From: Streptomyces hundungensis
GTDB lineage: Bacteria; Actinomycetota; Actinomycetes; Streptomycetales; Streptomycetaceae
NCBI RefSeq assembly: GCF_003627815.1
Contig: NZ_CP032698.1
Span: 6,696,001-6,760,000 of the forward strand
Direction of reading: 5' to 3'
Length of the DNA: 64,000 bases
Below are positions 8,768 to 17,514 of the stretch, one piece after another. A model generated the notes under the pieces. It was not told where the DNA came from. It worked only from the letters and a program-made list of their open reading frames with translations, and did not search any database. The translations under genes and the position numbers were made by a program. Within the stretch, counting starts at the first letter, position 1, and each line of letters starts with the position of its first letter.

Positions 8768-9142
8768 GTGACCCTGAAGATCGTGATCGACCCGGGCGCG
8801 ACCACCGCGCCGTACGAGCAACTGCGCGCCCAGATCGCCGACCGGGCCCGCTCCGGGAAGCTGCCGGTGGGCTTCAAGCTGCCCACGGTCCGCGGCCTCG
8901 CCGAGGACCTCGGCCTGGCCGCGAACACGGTGGCCAAGGCCTACCGGGCCCTGGAGGCGGACGGGGTCATCGAGACCCGGGGCCGCAACGGGACGTTCAT
9001 CGCGGCGGCGGGGGACGCGTCGGAGCGTCTCGCCGCGGCCGCCGCCGCCACCTACGCGGGGGAGGCCCGCAGGCTCGGCCTGAGCCGCGAAGCGGCCCGC
9101 ACCGCGATCGAGGAAGCGCTACGGGCGGCATACGACAAGTAG
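8768..9142 (+). CDS. GntR family transcriptional regulator, YtrA-like (short C-terminus)
   Basis: 124-aa protein. Residues about 10-75 form the winged helix of GntR proteins (APYEQLRAQIADRARSGKLP ... LPTVRGLAEDLGLAANTVAKAYRALEADGVIETRG). The C-terminus is only about 50 residues of helix, so it lacks FCD/UTRA/MocR effector domains. Such YtrA-type repressors usually control ABC exporters, but none is adjacent here. The GTG start at 8768 follows GGGGGAGAA. Confidence 0.88.
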   Translation: MTLKIVIDPGATTAPYEQLRAQIADRARSGKLPVGFKLPTVRGLAEDLGLAANTVAKAYRALEADGVIETRGRNGTFIAAAGDASERLAAAAAATYAGEARRLGLSREAARTAIEEALRAAYDK

Positions 9143-9148
9143 GCCCCG

Positions 9149-9173
9149 GGGCCGGGGAGAGAAGCCCCGGCCC
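9149..9173. terminator. Hairpin after the YtrA-like gene
   Basis: GGGCCGGGG (9149-9157) pairs perfectly with CCCCGGCCC (9165-9173) around a 7-nt loop, starting 6 bp after the stop. It also lies between this gene and the convergent AAA ATPase gene. Confidence 0.6.
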
Positions 9174-9190
9174 GGCCGCCCCCCTCCGCG

Positions 9191-9232
9191 TCCTACAGAT
9201 CGCGCCCTACAGATCGCGTCCTACAGATACAG
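9191..9232. repeat. 14-bp tandem triplication overlapping the stop codon of the AAA gene
   Basis: TCCTACAGATCGCG, CCCTACAGATCGCG and TCCTACAGATACAG are three consecutive 14-bp units. The innermost contains the TAG stop (9221-9223, minus strand) of the AAA ATPase gene, so each outer unit carries a copy of the same CTGTAG end. It looks like slippage at the gene's 3' end. Confidence 0.8.
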
Positions 9233-10315
9233 CCCCGCGTCCGCCCCCGCGCGCTGGTCCGGGACCGAGGCCGGGGAAGTGCCTCGGCGCAGTGCGTACA
9301 GCTCGGCCAGGGTGGCGCCGTCATGGGCGACGCCCTCCTCCGTGCCGAGCCAGCCGACCGCCTCCGACCGGGTCAGCGGGCCGACCTCGATACGGGCCAG
9401 ACAGCGGCCGGGCCGGACCACCGCCGGGTGCAGGCGCTCCAGGTCCTCGTTGGTCGTGACGCCGACCAGCACGTTGCGGCCCTGGCCGAGCAGGCCGTCG
9501 GTCAGGTTGAGCAGCCTCGAAAGGGCCTGGCCCGCCGTGTGTTTGGCCTCGCCGCGGATCAACTCGTCGCAGTCCTCCAGGAGCAGCAGGCGCCAGCGGC
9601 CCTTCGCGCTGCCGTCGTCCTCGCCGATCGCGATGTCCATCAGATAGCCGACGTCGTTGAAGAGCCGCTCGGGGTCGAGCACACAGTCCACCTGGCACCA
9701 GTCGCGCCAGGACCGGGCCAGCGTGCGCAGCGCCGAGGTCTTGCCGGTGCCGGGCGGCCCGTGCAGCAGGAGCAGCCGCCCCGCGATGTCGTCCGGGGTC
9801 ATCTTCATCAGGCGGTCGAGCGCGTCGGCCACCGGCGCCGTGTAGTTGGGCCGCACCTCGTCCCAGGTGCCCGCCGCGATCTGCCGCGTCGTGCGGTGCG
9901 GGCCGCGCCGGGGCGACACGTACCAGAAGCCCATCGTGACGTTCTCGGGCTGTGGCTCCGGCTCGTCCTCGGCGCCGTCGGTGGCCTGTTTCAGTACCTG
10001 CTCGGCCAGCTCCTCGCTGGTCGCGGTCACGGTGACGTCCGCGCCCCGGTTCCAGCGCGAGACGAGCAGGGTCCAGCCCGGGCCCTCCGCGAGCGTCGCG
10101 CTGCGGTCGTCGTCGCGGGCGGCGCGCAGCACCTTCGCGGCGGGCGGCAGCAGAGTGAGGCCCTTCTTGACCCGGTCGATGGAGGAGCTGTGCGAGAACG
10201 GCTGCTCGCCCGTGGCGAAGCGGCCGAGGAAGAGGGCGTCGACGACGTCGGACGGTGAGTCGCTGTCGTCCATGGTCAGCCGAATCGGCAGCGCGGCCTC
10301 AGGGTGTGCGGACAT
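9221..10315 (-). CDS. AAA family ATPase (DUF5925-type)
   Basis: 364 aa. The N-terminal 150 residues form a domain typical of actinobacterial DUF5925 proteins. The ATPase part has Walker A GPPGTGKT, Walker B LLLLEDCDEL, a sensor-like VGVTTNE and an arginine finger region (RPGRCLARIEVG), i.e. a classical AAA core. No partner is obvious nearby; the role may be remodelling or chaperone-like, but this is unknown. The start is the ATG at 10315; another in-frame ATG at 10324 is equally possible, and neither has a strong ribosome-binding site. Confidence 0.8.
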   Translation of the reverse strand: MSAHPEAALPIRLTMDDSDSPSDVVDALFLGRFATGEQPFSHSSSIDRVKKGLTLLPPAAKVLRAARDDDRSATLAEGPGWTLLVSRWNRGADVTVTATSEELAEQVLKQATDGAEDEPEPQPENVTMGFWYVSPRRGPHRTTRQIAAGTWDEVRPNYTAPVADALDRLMKMTPDDIAGRLLLLHGPPGTGKTSALRTLARSWRDWCQVDCVLDPERLFNDVGYLMDIAIGEDDGSAKGRWRLLLLEDCDELIRGEAKHTAGQALSRLLNLTDGLLGQGRNVLVGVTTNEDLERLHPAVVRPGRCLARIEVGPLTRSEAVGWLGTEEGVAHDGATLAELYALRRGTSPASVPDQRAGADAGLYL

Positions 10316-10680
10316 GGCGCCCATGATCCGGCAACGCGCCCGCGTGCGCACGTGTTTTGTCCCGTTGACGCTCCTGGGACGTTCTGCCCCCGTTCCGGCG
10401 AAACCGTCCGGAATGACACCTGCCACCGACCCGCCGCCCGGGACGAAACCTCGTCGAGGGCCCCCGGCAGCCTTGTACCCACGCCGATTCGCATACGGGA
10501 CACGGCAGTTGACACACTGTCAGCGGAGTGTGGTGCTCCGGTGAAGGATTACTCGCGAGTTGCTGACGGATCACCAGATAGCCGTGGATGTCCGTCAGTT
10601 GTTCTTGGCATGGACACTTCCCGCGCCGAGTGGGGGCTGGTACCACTGCCGTGGCGGAAAACCCGCTACAAGGAGGTTCC
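10316..10680. promoter_or_regulatory. 365-bp divergent region with dyads before the GDSL esterase
   Basis: Two inverted repeats are visible: TGACA-CAC-TGTCA (10510-10522), and CTGACGGA (10563-10570) with TCCGTCAG (10591-10598) 20 bp apart. The GTCAG/CTGAC element recurs at both. They lie 80-170 bp before the esterase ATG, where an activator or repressor could act. A strong AAGGAGG ribosome-binding site precedes 10681. I see no gene here. Confidence 0.4.
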
Positions 10681-11490
10681 ATGAAACTGTCCCGAATCGC
10701 GGCTTATGCATGGGCGCTCGTGCTGACGGTCGCGCTTTCCCTCACCGGGGCCGGCGTGGCGGCTGCGGCAACCCAGGCGGCCGGATCCCACTACGTGGCG
10801 CTCGGCGACTCGTACTCCTCCGGCGTCGGAGCCGGAAGCTACGACAGCGCGAGCGGCAGCTGCAAGCGCTCCACGAAGGCCTACCCGGCCCTGTGGGCGG
10901 CGGCGCACTCACCCGCCTCGTTCAACTTCACCGCGTGTTCCGGCGCTCGTACGAGTGATGTGACGTCGAGCCAGCTCGGCCCGCTCAGCTCGACCACCGA
11001 CCTCGTCTCGATCAGCATCGGAGGCAACGACGCCGGCTTCTCGGACGTCATGACCAGCTGCGTCCTGTACTCGGAGTCCACCTGCCTCAGCAAGGTGGCG
11101 GCGGCCCGCGCCTACGTCGACTCGACGCTGCCCGGACTGCTCGACTCGGTGTACTCGGCGATCAGATCCAAGGCCCCCAACGCCCATGTCGTCGTCATCG
11201 GCTACCCGCACTTCTACAAGATCGGCGGCAGCTGCATCGCGGGCCTGAGCGACACGTCCCGTTCGGCGATCAACGGCGCCGCCGACGAGCTCAACACGGT
11301 GACCGCCAAGCGCGCGGCCGACCACGGCTACAGCTTCGCCGAGGTCGTCTCGGGCTTCACCGGACACGAGATCTGCACCAGCAGCCCGTGGCTGAACAGC
11401 GTCGTGTGGACCAACATCGGCGAGTCCTACCACCCCACCGCCGCCGGCCAGTCCGGCGCCTACCTGCCCGCCTTCACCCGCGCGGCCTGA
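10681..11490 (+). CDS. Secreted GDSL/SGNH esterase-lipase
   Basis: 269 aa. The signal peptide ends near AAAA (residue 30). Block I is GDSYSSG with nucleophile Ser44, block III GGND gives Asn116, and block V has His251 (YHPTAAGQ). Six Cys in the mature protein fit the three disulfides known for the Streptomyces extracellular SGNH lipase family (S. scabies esterase, S. rimosus lipase). It hydrolyses acyl esters outside the cell. The start is unambiguous from AAGGAGGTTCC. It converges on the kinase gene with 6 bp between. Confidence 0.93.
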   Translation: MKLSRIAAYAWALVLTVALSLTGAGVAAAATQAAGSHYVALGDSYSSGVGAGSYDSASGSCKRSTKAYPALWAAAHSPASFNFTACSGARTSDVTSSQLGPLSSTTDLVSISIGGNDAGFSDVMTSCVLYSESTCLSKVAAARAYVDSTLPGLLDSVYSAIRSKAPNAHVVVIGYPHFYKIGGSCIAGLSDTSRSAINGAADELNTVTAKRAADHGYSFAEVVSGFTGHEICTSSPWLNSVVWTNIGESYHPTAAGQSGAYLPAFTRAA

Positions 11491-11496
11491 AACCGC

Positions 11497-13119
11497 TCAG
11501 CCGGAGGGCGAAGCCGAGCCCGTCGGTGAGGAAGAGGAGGAGGCCCCGCCCGTCGGGGTCTCCTCCTCGCACGTCACCCGGTACGCCACCGCACCGGACG
11601 ACGCCTTCACCGGCCCGCGCACCTCGACATGGACCTCGTTGGAACCGCTGCGCGACGGCGACTCGGTGTGCGCGACCTGCCGGGTCCTCGGCCCGCCCGA
11701 GGCGAAGGAGAGCGTCTGCCAGGCCGGGTCGCCGGAACGGCCGTCCCGGGTGACCCAGCGGTACTCCACGTCCGCCGGTGTCCGGCCCACCGTGAACGCG
11801 GCGACCATCGAGGGCGCCGACGCGCTCGGCGCCGGGCAGCGCCCCTGGTAACTCCCGCGCACGACGTGCAGGTCGACCTCCACCGACTGCGGGGGCGGCG
11901 ACGAGGGGGAGGGGCTCGGGGAGGCGCCGCTGGTGGACGGGGAAGGGGCGGGAGACGTGCCCGCGGGCGTGCCGCCGCCGGTCGCGGGCGGCGCGGAGTG
12001 CGGAAGGGAGGGCGCGCGCGAGGCGCTCGGCGAACCCCCGCCGTCATCGCGCCCCTTGTCCCGCACCAGCGCGTACACCAGGAAACCCAGCACGAGCAGC
12101 AGCACCACCACCCCGGCCAGCACCACCGCCCCGGTGTGCTGCCGACGGCCGTCGTCCTCGCCGGTCGTGACCGTGCCGGCGCCGGTGGATCCGGCCGCGG
12201 GCCGCGGCAGTACGGACGTCGGCGCCATCGCGGGCGGCCCGACCGCCACCGTCGTGGCCTCGAAGCGGCCCGGCACCGGGCGCACCGTGCCGCCCGCCGC
12301 GACCAGCCGCAACTGGTGCTCCGCCTCTTCGACAGGCGGTCGCTCCGCCGGGTCCTTCCGCAGCAGACCCTCGATGACCGGAGCCAGCGGGCCCGCCCGG
12401 CGCGGCGGCGGCAGTGCGTCGTCGACCACCGCCCGCAGCGTGGACAGCGGGGTGTCGTGGCGGAACGGGGAGTTGCCCTCGACCGCCGCGTACAGGAGCA
12501 CACCCAGCGACCACAGGTCCGAGGCGGGCCCGGGCGTGCGCCCCAACGCCCGCTCGGGGGCGAGGAATTCGGGCGACCCGACGACTTCGCCGGTCAGGGT
12601 GAGCGTCTGGGTCCCCGCCACCGTCGCGATGCCGAAGTCGGTCAGGACCACCCGGCCGTCGTTGGCGAGCAGCACGTTCGCCGGTTTCACATCGCGGTGC
12701 AGCACCCCCGCGTCGTGTGCGGAGCGCAGCGCGGCGAGCACCTCGGCGCCGATCCGCGCGGTGCGCTGCGGGCTCAACGGCCCCTCCGCGTCCAGTACGT
12801 CCGACAGGGCGAGCCCGCGCACCAGCTCCATGACGATCCACGGCCGGCCGTCCTCGGTCGCCACGTCGTACACCGTCACCACATTGCGGTGCGAGACCCG
12901 GGCCGCCGCCCACGCCTCCCGCTCCAGGCGCGCGTACAGCCGTGCCTCCTCGGCGGCGTCCAGCGCGGCGGGCGCTCGGACCTCCTTGACGGCGACCTCG
13001 CGCCCCAGGACCTCGTCCCGCGCGCGCCACACCACGCCCATGCCGCCCCGGCCCAGGGGCGAGAGGAGCCGGTAGCGCCCCGCGATCAATCGCTGCTCAC
13101 TGCCCGGCACTTCGCTCAC
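11497..13119 (-). CDS. Membrane-bound Ser/Thr protein kinase (PknB type)
   Basis: 540 aa. Kinase domain about 15-275: glycine loop GRGGMG (23-28), Lys45 (VAVKEV), catalytic HRDVKPAN (141-148), DFG (161-163) and APE (187-189). A juxtamembrane Pro-rich region and one transmembrane helix (about 331-352) follow. The extracellular part is a Pro/Ser/Thr-rich linker and a beta-type domain with two Cys (RGSYQGRCP, YRVTCEE). No PASTA repeats are seen, so the sensor differs from PknB itself. The ligand is unknown. It is divergent from the small basic protein gene. Confidence 0.92.
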   Translation of the reverse strand: MSEVPGSEQRLIAGRYRLLSPLGRGGMGVVWRARDEVLGREVAVKEVRAPAALDAAEEARLYARLEREAWAAARVSHRNVVTVYDVATEDGRPWIVMELVRGLALSDVLDAEGPLSPQRTARIGAEVLAALRSAHDAGVLHRDVKPANVLLANDGRVVLTDFGIATVAGTQTLTLTGEVVGSPEFLAPERALGRTPGPASDLWSLGVLLYAAVEGNSPFRHDTPLSTLRAVVDDALPPPRRAGPLAPVIEGLLRKDPAERPPVEEAEHQLRLVAAGGTVRPVPGRFEATTVAVGPPAMAPTSVLPRPAAGSTGAGTVTTGEDDGRRQHTGAVVLAGVVVLLLVLGFLVYALVRDKGRDDGGGSPSASRAPSLPHSAPPATGGGTPAGTSPAPSPSTSGASPSPSPSSPPPQSVEVDLHVVRGSYQGRCPAPSASAPSMVAAFTVGRTPADVEYRWVTRDGRSGDPAWQTLSFASGGPRTRQVAHTESPSRSGSNEVHVEVRGPVKASSGAVAYRVTCEEETPTGGASSSSSPTGSASPSG

Positions 13120-13407
13120 TGGCGGGCCCCCTCCGCGACGGAGAAACCCTTACAAGTTAGCCCAGGGCCGGGCCGCTGCCGCCCCCTTGAACGGCATTGC
13201 GCCTCACGTGCGAACACAGGTCGCGACGCTGCGTGACGCGACGTCAGGGATCTGTCCAACTCGCCCTGGAATCAGTTGTATTCGGAGCGTAGTCGTCAAC
13301 CTGGCCGCTGTGAGGTGAATCCCGCCGGCGGGATACACGAGTGTGATGTCGGGGCGATAGGGTTAACCTGCCCGGGCCCGGGTGCCCTCGTACGGGTGGG
13401 GAGTGAC

Positions 13408-13671
13408 ATGGAACAGATAACAGTGCGCAGCAGGGCGCGAGTGCCTGCCATCACCTGCGGGAGCAGCGCGACCAGCTCGCGGCTCGACCGCCATCTCTCG
13501 GTGCTCGGCGGCCCCGCCGTCCCGCACCGCGAGGCGGCCGAGGCCACGTTGCTGATGCGGGAGCTGACCTCGCGTGACGTCGCGCACACCCGCAGGAGCA
13601 AGAGCGCTCGCGTCTCGCTCTTCGCGCCGCTGCGGCGCCTGCGCCGCTCGCTCTTCGGCAGCCGCGGCTGA
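13408..13671 (+). CDS. Small basic protein of unknown function
   Basis: I do not recognise this 87-aa protein. The ATG at 13408 has a GGGGAG site 7-12 bp upstream. The C-terminal third is strongly basic and could form an amphipathic helix (TRRSKSARVS, then LFAPLRRLRRSLFG), compatible with membrane or nucleic-acid binding. The middle is polar, with one Cys. An earlier in-frame start at 13276 would add 44 residues of poor composition. The 288 bp upstream separate it from the divergent kinase gene. Coding status is supported by codon usage only. Confidence 0.55.
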   Translation: MEQITVRSRARVPAITCGSSATSSRLDRHLSVLGGPAVPHREAAEATLLMRELTSRDVAHTRRSKSARVSLFAPLRRLRRSLFGSRG

Positions 13672-13700
13672 ATCCACTCCCGACTCCACGCGTACCCCGC

Positions 13701-14897
13701 TCAGGCGATCACGCCGTCCCGGCGCAACTCTGCCACCTGCTCGTCCGTCATTCCCAGGGCCCGCAGCGTTGTGCCGGTGTGTTCGCCGAGCGCGGGCACC
13801 GCACCCATCCGTGCCTCCTGACTGCCGCCCAGATTGATGGGCGGCAGCAGCGCCCGCAGCTTTCCGACCGGTGACTCCACCTCCCGCCAGCGGTCCCGTG
13901 CCGCCAGTTGCGGATGAGCGGCGACGTCGTCGACCGTGTTCAGGCGGGCGCAGGCGATGCCCGCCGACTCGAGACGGCCGACCGCTTCGGCGGCCGTGAG
14001 TCCGGCCAGCACTTTCGCCACCGCCTCGTCCGTGCCGGCCCGGTGCGCGACCCGTGCCGCATTGGTGGCGAAGGCCGCGTCGTGCGCCAACTCCGGCCGC
14101 GCCAGGACGAGTTCGGCGAGGCGGCGCCACTCCCTGTCGTTCTGCACCGAGAGCAGCACCTGACCGCCGTCCGCCGTGGCATAGGCGTCGTAGGGGGCGA
14201 TGACGGCGTGCGCGACACCGGTGCGCGCCGGTTCGGTGCCCCCGTGCATCGCATGGTGCAGGGGATGCCCGAGCCACTCCGTGAGCGCCTCCAGCATCGA
14301 GATCTCCACCGGGCCGCCGCGCCCCGTCGTGCCGCGCCGCACCAGGGCCGCGAGCACGCCCGAGAAGGCGTACATGGCGGCCGCGATGTCGGCGGCCGGG
14401 ATCCCCGCCTTGACGGGCTGCTCGGGGGTCCCGGTGACCGACACCAGACCCGCCTCGCACTGCACCAGCATGTCGTAGGCCCGCTTGTGCGCGTACGGCC
14501 CCTCGGCCCCGTACCCCGATATGTCGACGGCCACGAGCCGCGGGTGCGCCGCACACAGCGACGCCGCGTCCAGGCCGAGCCGGGCCGCGGCGCCCTGCGC
14601 CAGGTTCTGCACAAACACGTCGGCGTCCGCGATCAGGCGGTGCGCGATGTCCAGGCCGCGCGGGTCCTTCAGGTCCAGCGCGACCGACTCCTTGCCCCGG
14701 TTGCACCACACGAAGTGCGAGGCGAGGCCGCGGGCCGCGGTGTCGTAGCCACGCGCGAAGTCGCCGCCGTCGGGGCGCTCCACCTTGAGGACGCGGGCCC
14801 CCAGATCGGCGAGCTGACGGGTCGCGAACGGTGCGGCGACGGCCTGTTCGACGGCGACGACGGTGATGCCTTCGAGAGGCAGCGGCTGAGTGCTCAT
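13701..14897 (-). CDS. Class III CoA-transferase (CaiB/BaiF family)
   Basis: 398-aa cytosolic enzyme that moves CoA between organic acids. The N-terminus has the family pattern LADLGARVLKVERPDGGDFARGY; the catalytic Asp lies in AYDMLVQCEAGLVSVTG; and the family block GGPVEISMLEALTEWLG is present. Length is normal (about 400 aa), and formyl-CoA transferase and alpha-methylacyl-CoA racemase relatives are equally possible. The start ATG has only a weak AGG site. It is co-directional with the ABC exporter genes upstream, 48 bp away, so may share their transcript. Confidence 0.87.
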   Translation of the reverse strand: MSTQPLPLEGITVVAVEQAVAAPFATRQLADLGARVLKVERPDGGDFARGYDTAARGLASHFVWCNRGKESVALDLKDPRGLDIAHRLIADADVFVQNLAQGAAARLGLDAASLCAAHPRLVAVDISGYGAEGPYAHKRAYDMLVQCEAGLVSVTGTPEQPVKAGIPAADIAAAMYAFSGVLAALVRRGTTGRGGPVEISMLEALTEWLGHPLHHAMHGGTEPARTGVAHAVIAPYDAYATADGGQVLLSVQNDREWRRLAELVLARPELAHDAAFATNAARVAHRAGTDEAVAKVLAGLTAAEAVGRLESAGIACARLNTVDDVAAHPQLAARDRWREVESPVGKLRALLPPINLGGSQEARMGAVPALGEHTGTTLRALGMTDEQVAELRRDGVIA

Positions 14898-14945
14898 AGC
14901 CGTACCTATCGCGTGCGGGGTGCCCTTGTCACTTCTTGGCGCTGT

Positions 14946-15728
14946 TCAGCGGCCCGAGCGCGCGTAGCGGCGTACCGAGAGCGGCACGAAGACCACCAGC
15001 AGCACGGCGCACCAGGCGAGCGAGCCCGCCACCGGGTGGGCGACGGGCCAGGCGGCGTCAGCGGCGGGCGAGGCGTTGCCGCAGAGGTCGCGGACGGCCG
15101 AGGCGACCGCGCTGATCGGGTTCCACTCGGCGATGGTGCGCAGCCAGCCGGGGAGCCGGTCGGTGGGGATGTACGCGTTCGACAGGAGCGGCAGGATGAA
15201 GGTCGCCGAGCCGAGCTGGCCCGCGGCCTCCTCGCTGCGGGTGAGCAGCCCGAGGAACGAGCCCGCCCAGGTCGTCGCGAGGCGGAGCAGCATCACCAGC
15301 CCGAAGGCGCCGAGCGCGCCCGCAATCCCCCGCTCGATCCGCCAGCCCACCGCGAGTCCCACCAGCATCAGCGGAATCATGCCGAGCGCGGTGGTCAGCA
15401 GGTCGGCCGCGCTCTGGCCGACCGGCACCGCGGCCCGGCTCATCGGCAGGGTGCGCAGCCGGTCCATCACCCCGCGGTGCGAGTCCTGCGCGGCTTGGAA
15501 CATCCCGGTCATCAGGCCGTTGGCCGCCGTCGCCACCACCAGGCCGGGCACCAGATAGGCGCGGTACTGCTCGCCCGGTACCGCGAGCGCGCTGCCGAAG
15601 ACGTAGCCGAAGAACAGCAGCATCGTGATCGGCATGGTCTGGGTGAGGATCAGCACCCCCGGCGCGTGCTTGATGCGCTGGAGCTGGCGGCCGAGCAGGG
15701 CCGTGCTGTCGTAGGCGAGCGAACTCAT
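14946..15728 (-). CDS. ABC-2 type exporter permease (DrrB-like)
   Basis: 260 aa with about six hydrophobic segments (for example TMPITMLLFFGYVFG, YLVPGLVVATAANGLMTGMF, LGMIPLMLVGLAVG and a C-terminal helix near AWCAVLLVVFVPL). This is the size and layout of the DrrB/NodJ permeases for drugs or lipids. The start overlaps the ATPase stop by 4 bp (ATGA at 15725-15728), so the two are coupled. The substrate is unknown; the adjacent repressor suggests an efflux role induced by its cargo. Confidence 0.9.
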   Translation of the reverse strand: MSSLAYDSTALLGRQLQRIKHAPGVLILTQTMPITMLLFFGYVFGSALAVPGEQYRAYLVPGLVVATAANGLMTGMFQAAQDSHRGVMDRLRTLPMSRAAVPVGQSAADLLTTALGMIPLMLVGLAVGWRIERGIAGALGAFGLVMLLRLATTWAGSFLGLLTRSEEAAGQLGSATFILPLLSNAYIPTDRLPGWLRTIAEWNPISAVASAVRDLCGNASPAADAAWPVAHPVAGSLAWCAVLLVVFVPLSVRRYARSGR

Positions 15729-16687
15729 GTCACAAGCTCCTTGCGGGAGTTGGCGGAGTCGGTGAGGCGCAGGAACACCTCGTCGAGGGTGGGCGGGCGC
15801 AGGCCCGCGTCGAGGATCGGGACCCCGGCCGCGTCCAGTTCGCGCACGATGCGGGGCAGGGTGAGCGTCGGGTCCATGGAGACGGCTCCCACCGTCCGCC
15901 TCAGGGCATCGAGCTGGGGCTCGGCTCCCGTCAACTGGTCCAGGACGGCGGCGGCTTGGGGCAGGGCGGCCTCGCTCGCCACCACGATCTCGGCGTAGGC
16001 CCCGATCCGGGCCTTCAGTTCGGCGGGGGTGCCGGTCACGGCGGCCCGGCCCTCGTCGATCAGCACGATGTGGTCGGCGAGCCGGTCGGCCTCCTCCAGG
16101 TACTGGGTGGTGAGCAGCACTGTGGTGCCCTCGGCGGTCAGGGCGCGCACGGCGGCCCAGATCTGGTTGCGGCTGGCCGGGTCGAGCCCGGTGGTGGGCT
16201 CGTCGAGGAAGAGCACCCGGGGGCGGGTGAGCAGGCTCGCGGCGAGGTCGAGGCGCCGCCGCATGCCCCCGGAGTACGTGCCCGCCGCCCGGTCGGCCGC
16301 GTCCAACAGGCCGAACTGGTCGAGGAGTTCATCGGCGCGCCCGCGGCCCGCCGCGCCGCGCACGCCGTGCAGCTTGGCGAAGAGCCGGAGGTTCTGCCGC
16401 CCGGTGAGCTCGACGTCGACGGAGGTCGACTGGCCGGTCACCCCGATGTGCCGGCGCACCGCGTCCTGCTCGCGCACCACGTCGTACCCGGCCACCCGGG
16501 CGGAGCCCGCGTCCGGCGCGAGCAGCGTCGTCAGCAGGCGGACGGCGGTCGTCTTGCCCGCGCCATTGGGCCCGAGCACCCCGCAGACGGTGCCCTCCGG
16601 GACGGCGAGATCGAGGCCGCGCAGCGCCCGCACCTCGCCGAAGCGCTTCTCCAGACCTTCACTAAGTACAGCGTACGTAGTTGTCAT
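15725..16687 (-). CDS. ABC exporter ATPase (DrrA-like)
   Basis: 320 aa. Walker A GPNGAGKTT, Q-loop VTGQSTSVD, signature YSGGMRRR, Walker B VLFLDEPTTGLDP and an H-loop region are present. The C-terminal extension (about 230-320) matches the DrrA-type accessory domain (DUF4162). It powers the coupled permease. I prefer the ATG at 16687, preceded by GGTGGGCCGC; an ATG at 16699 is in frame. The first codons overlap one of two TetR-type operators, so the regulator would block initiation directly. Confidence 0.92.
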   Translation of the reverse strand: MTTTYAVLSEGLEKRFGEVRALRGLDLAVPEGTVCGVLGPNGAGKTTAVRLLTTLLAPDAGSARVAGYDVVREQDAVRRHIGVTGQSTSVDVELTGRQNLRLFAKLHGVRGAAGRGRADELLDQFGLLDAADRAAGTYSGGMRRRLDLAASLLTRPRVLFLDEPTTGLDPASRNQIWAAVRALTAEGTTVLLTTQYLEEADRLADHIVLIDEGRAAVTGTPAELKARIGAYAEIVVASEAALPQAAAVLDQLTGAEPQLDALRRTVGAVSMDPTLTLPRIVRELDAAGVPILDAGLRPPTLDEVFLRLTDSANSRKELVT

Positions 16688-16723
16688 GCGGCCCACCATA
16701 GCGCACTACGTACGGTGTACGTA
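16663..16723. promoter_or_regulatory. Two TetR-type operators controlling the exporter and its regulator
   Basis: TACGTAC-GGT-GTACGTA (16707-16723) is a perfect 7-bp dyad. TAAGTAC-AGC-GTACGTA (16663-16679) is a second copy with one arm mismatch, 44 bp away. The first lies in the 64-bp divergent promoter region; the second overlaps the first codons of the ATPase gene. The duplicated 17-bp palindrome is what a TetR dimer would bind. Confidence 0.85.
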
Positions 16724-16751
16724 ACTACGATGGAGGGCGAGGTGATGATTC

Positions 16752-17459
16752 ATGGCGGGGCGACCTGCTGAACCAGAAGTGATCTGGGCGCGCCCCGAGC
16801 GCGCCGGACGGGGCCCCAGGCCCGCATTCAGCCGTGCCGACATCGCGGCCGCCGCCGTACGGATCGCCGACGCGGACGGCCTCGACGCCGTCTCCATGCG
16901 CCGCGTCGCCACCGAACTCGGCTGCGGAACCATGTCGCTCTACAACTACGTCCCGCGCAAGGAGGACCTGTACGAGCTGATGGTGGACGCGGTCAGCGCC
17001 GAGTACGAGCTGAGCGAGCCGACCGGCGACTGGCGGGCCGACATGCTCGGCCTCGCCCACCAGACCCGCGCCCTGATGCACCGCCATCCCTGGCTGCCGC
17101 GTCTGATGTCACCCGTGTACGGCTTCAGCCCCAATGCCCTGCGGTACCTGGAGCACTGCATGACCTGTCTGGACCCGCTTCAGACGCCGTACGGCACCAA
17201 GATGGAGCTCATCGCCTCCGTGAACGGCGTCGTCACCACGTATGTCGCCAACGAGATCGCCACCGCCGAACGGACCCGCTCCCTGCCCTGGACACCGGAG
17301 CAGGAACAGGCCGTACGGATCGCCTACCTCTTCGGCCAGGTCGCCACCGGCCGCTATCCCCGCCTGGCCGCCGCCTTCGCCGAGGACTCGGGCCCCATCG
17401 ACCTCGACGCGGTCTTCGTCCGGGCCCTGACCAGGACACTCGACGCCTTCGGTGACTAG
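16752..17459 (+). CDS. TetR family repressor of the DrrAB-like exporter
   Basis: 235 aa. The helix-turn-helix lies at about 27-72 (FSRADIAAAAVRIADADGLD ... VSMRRVATELGCGTMSLYNYV). The C-terminus resembles the TetR_C_1 class of tetracycline-repressor-like proteins that sense exported drugs. Divergence from the ABC genes and the paired operators in between make it their likely local regulator. The ATG at 16752 follows GGAGGGCGAGG. The ligand is probably the exporter's substrate (inference). Confidence 0.9.
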   Translation: MAGRPAEPEVIWARPERAGRGPRPAFSRADIAAAAVRIADADGLDAVSMRRVATELGCGTMSLYNYVPRKEDLYELMVDAVSAEYELSEPTGDWRADMLGLAHQTRALMHRHPWLPRLMSPVYGFSPNALRYLEHCMTCLDPLQTPYGTKMELIASVNGVVTTYVANEIATAERTRSLPWTPEQEQAVRIAYLFGQVATGRYPRLAAAFAEDSGPIDLDAVFVRALTRTLDAFGD

Positions 17460-17514
17460 CGGGGGCGCGGGCGGCGGATTTCCGGCTCGGGCCGGGTCCG
17501 TGCAGGATGGCCCC

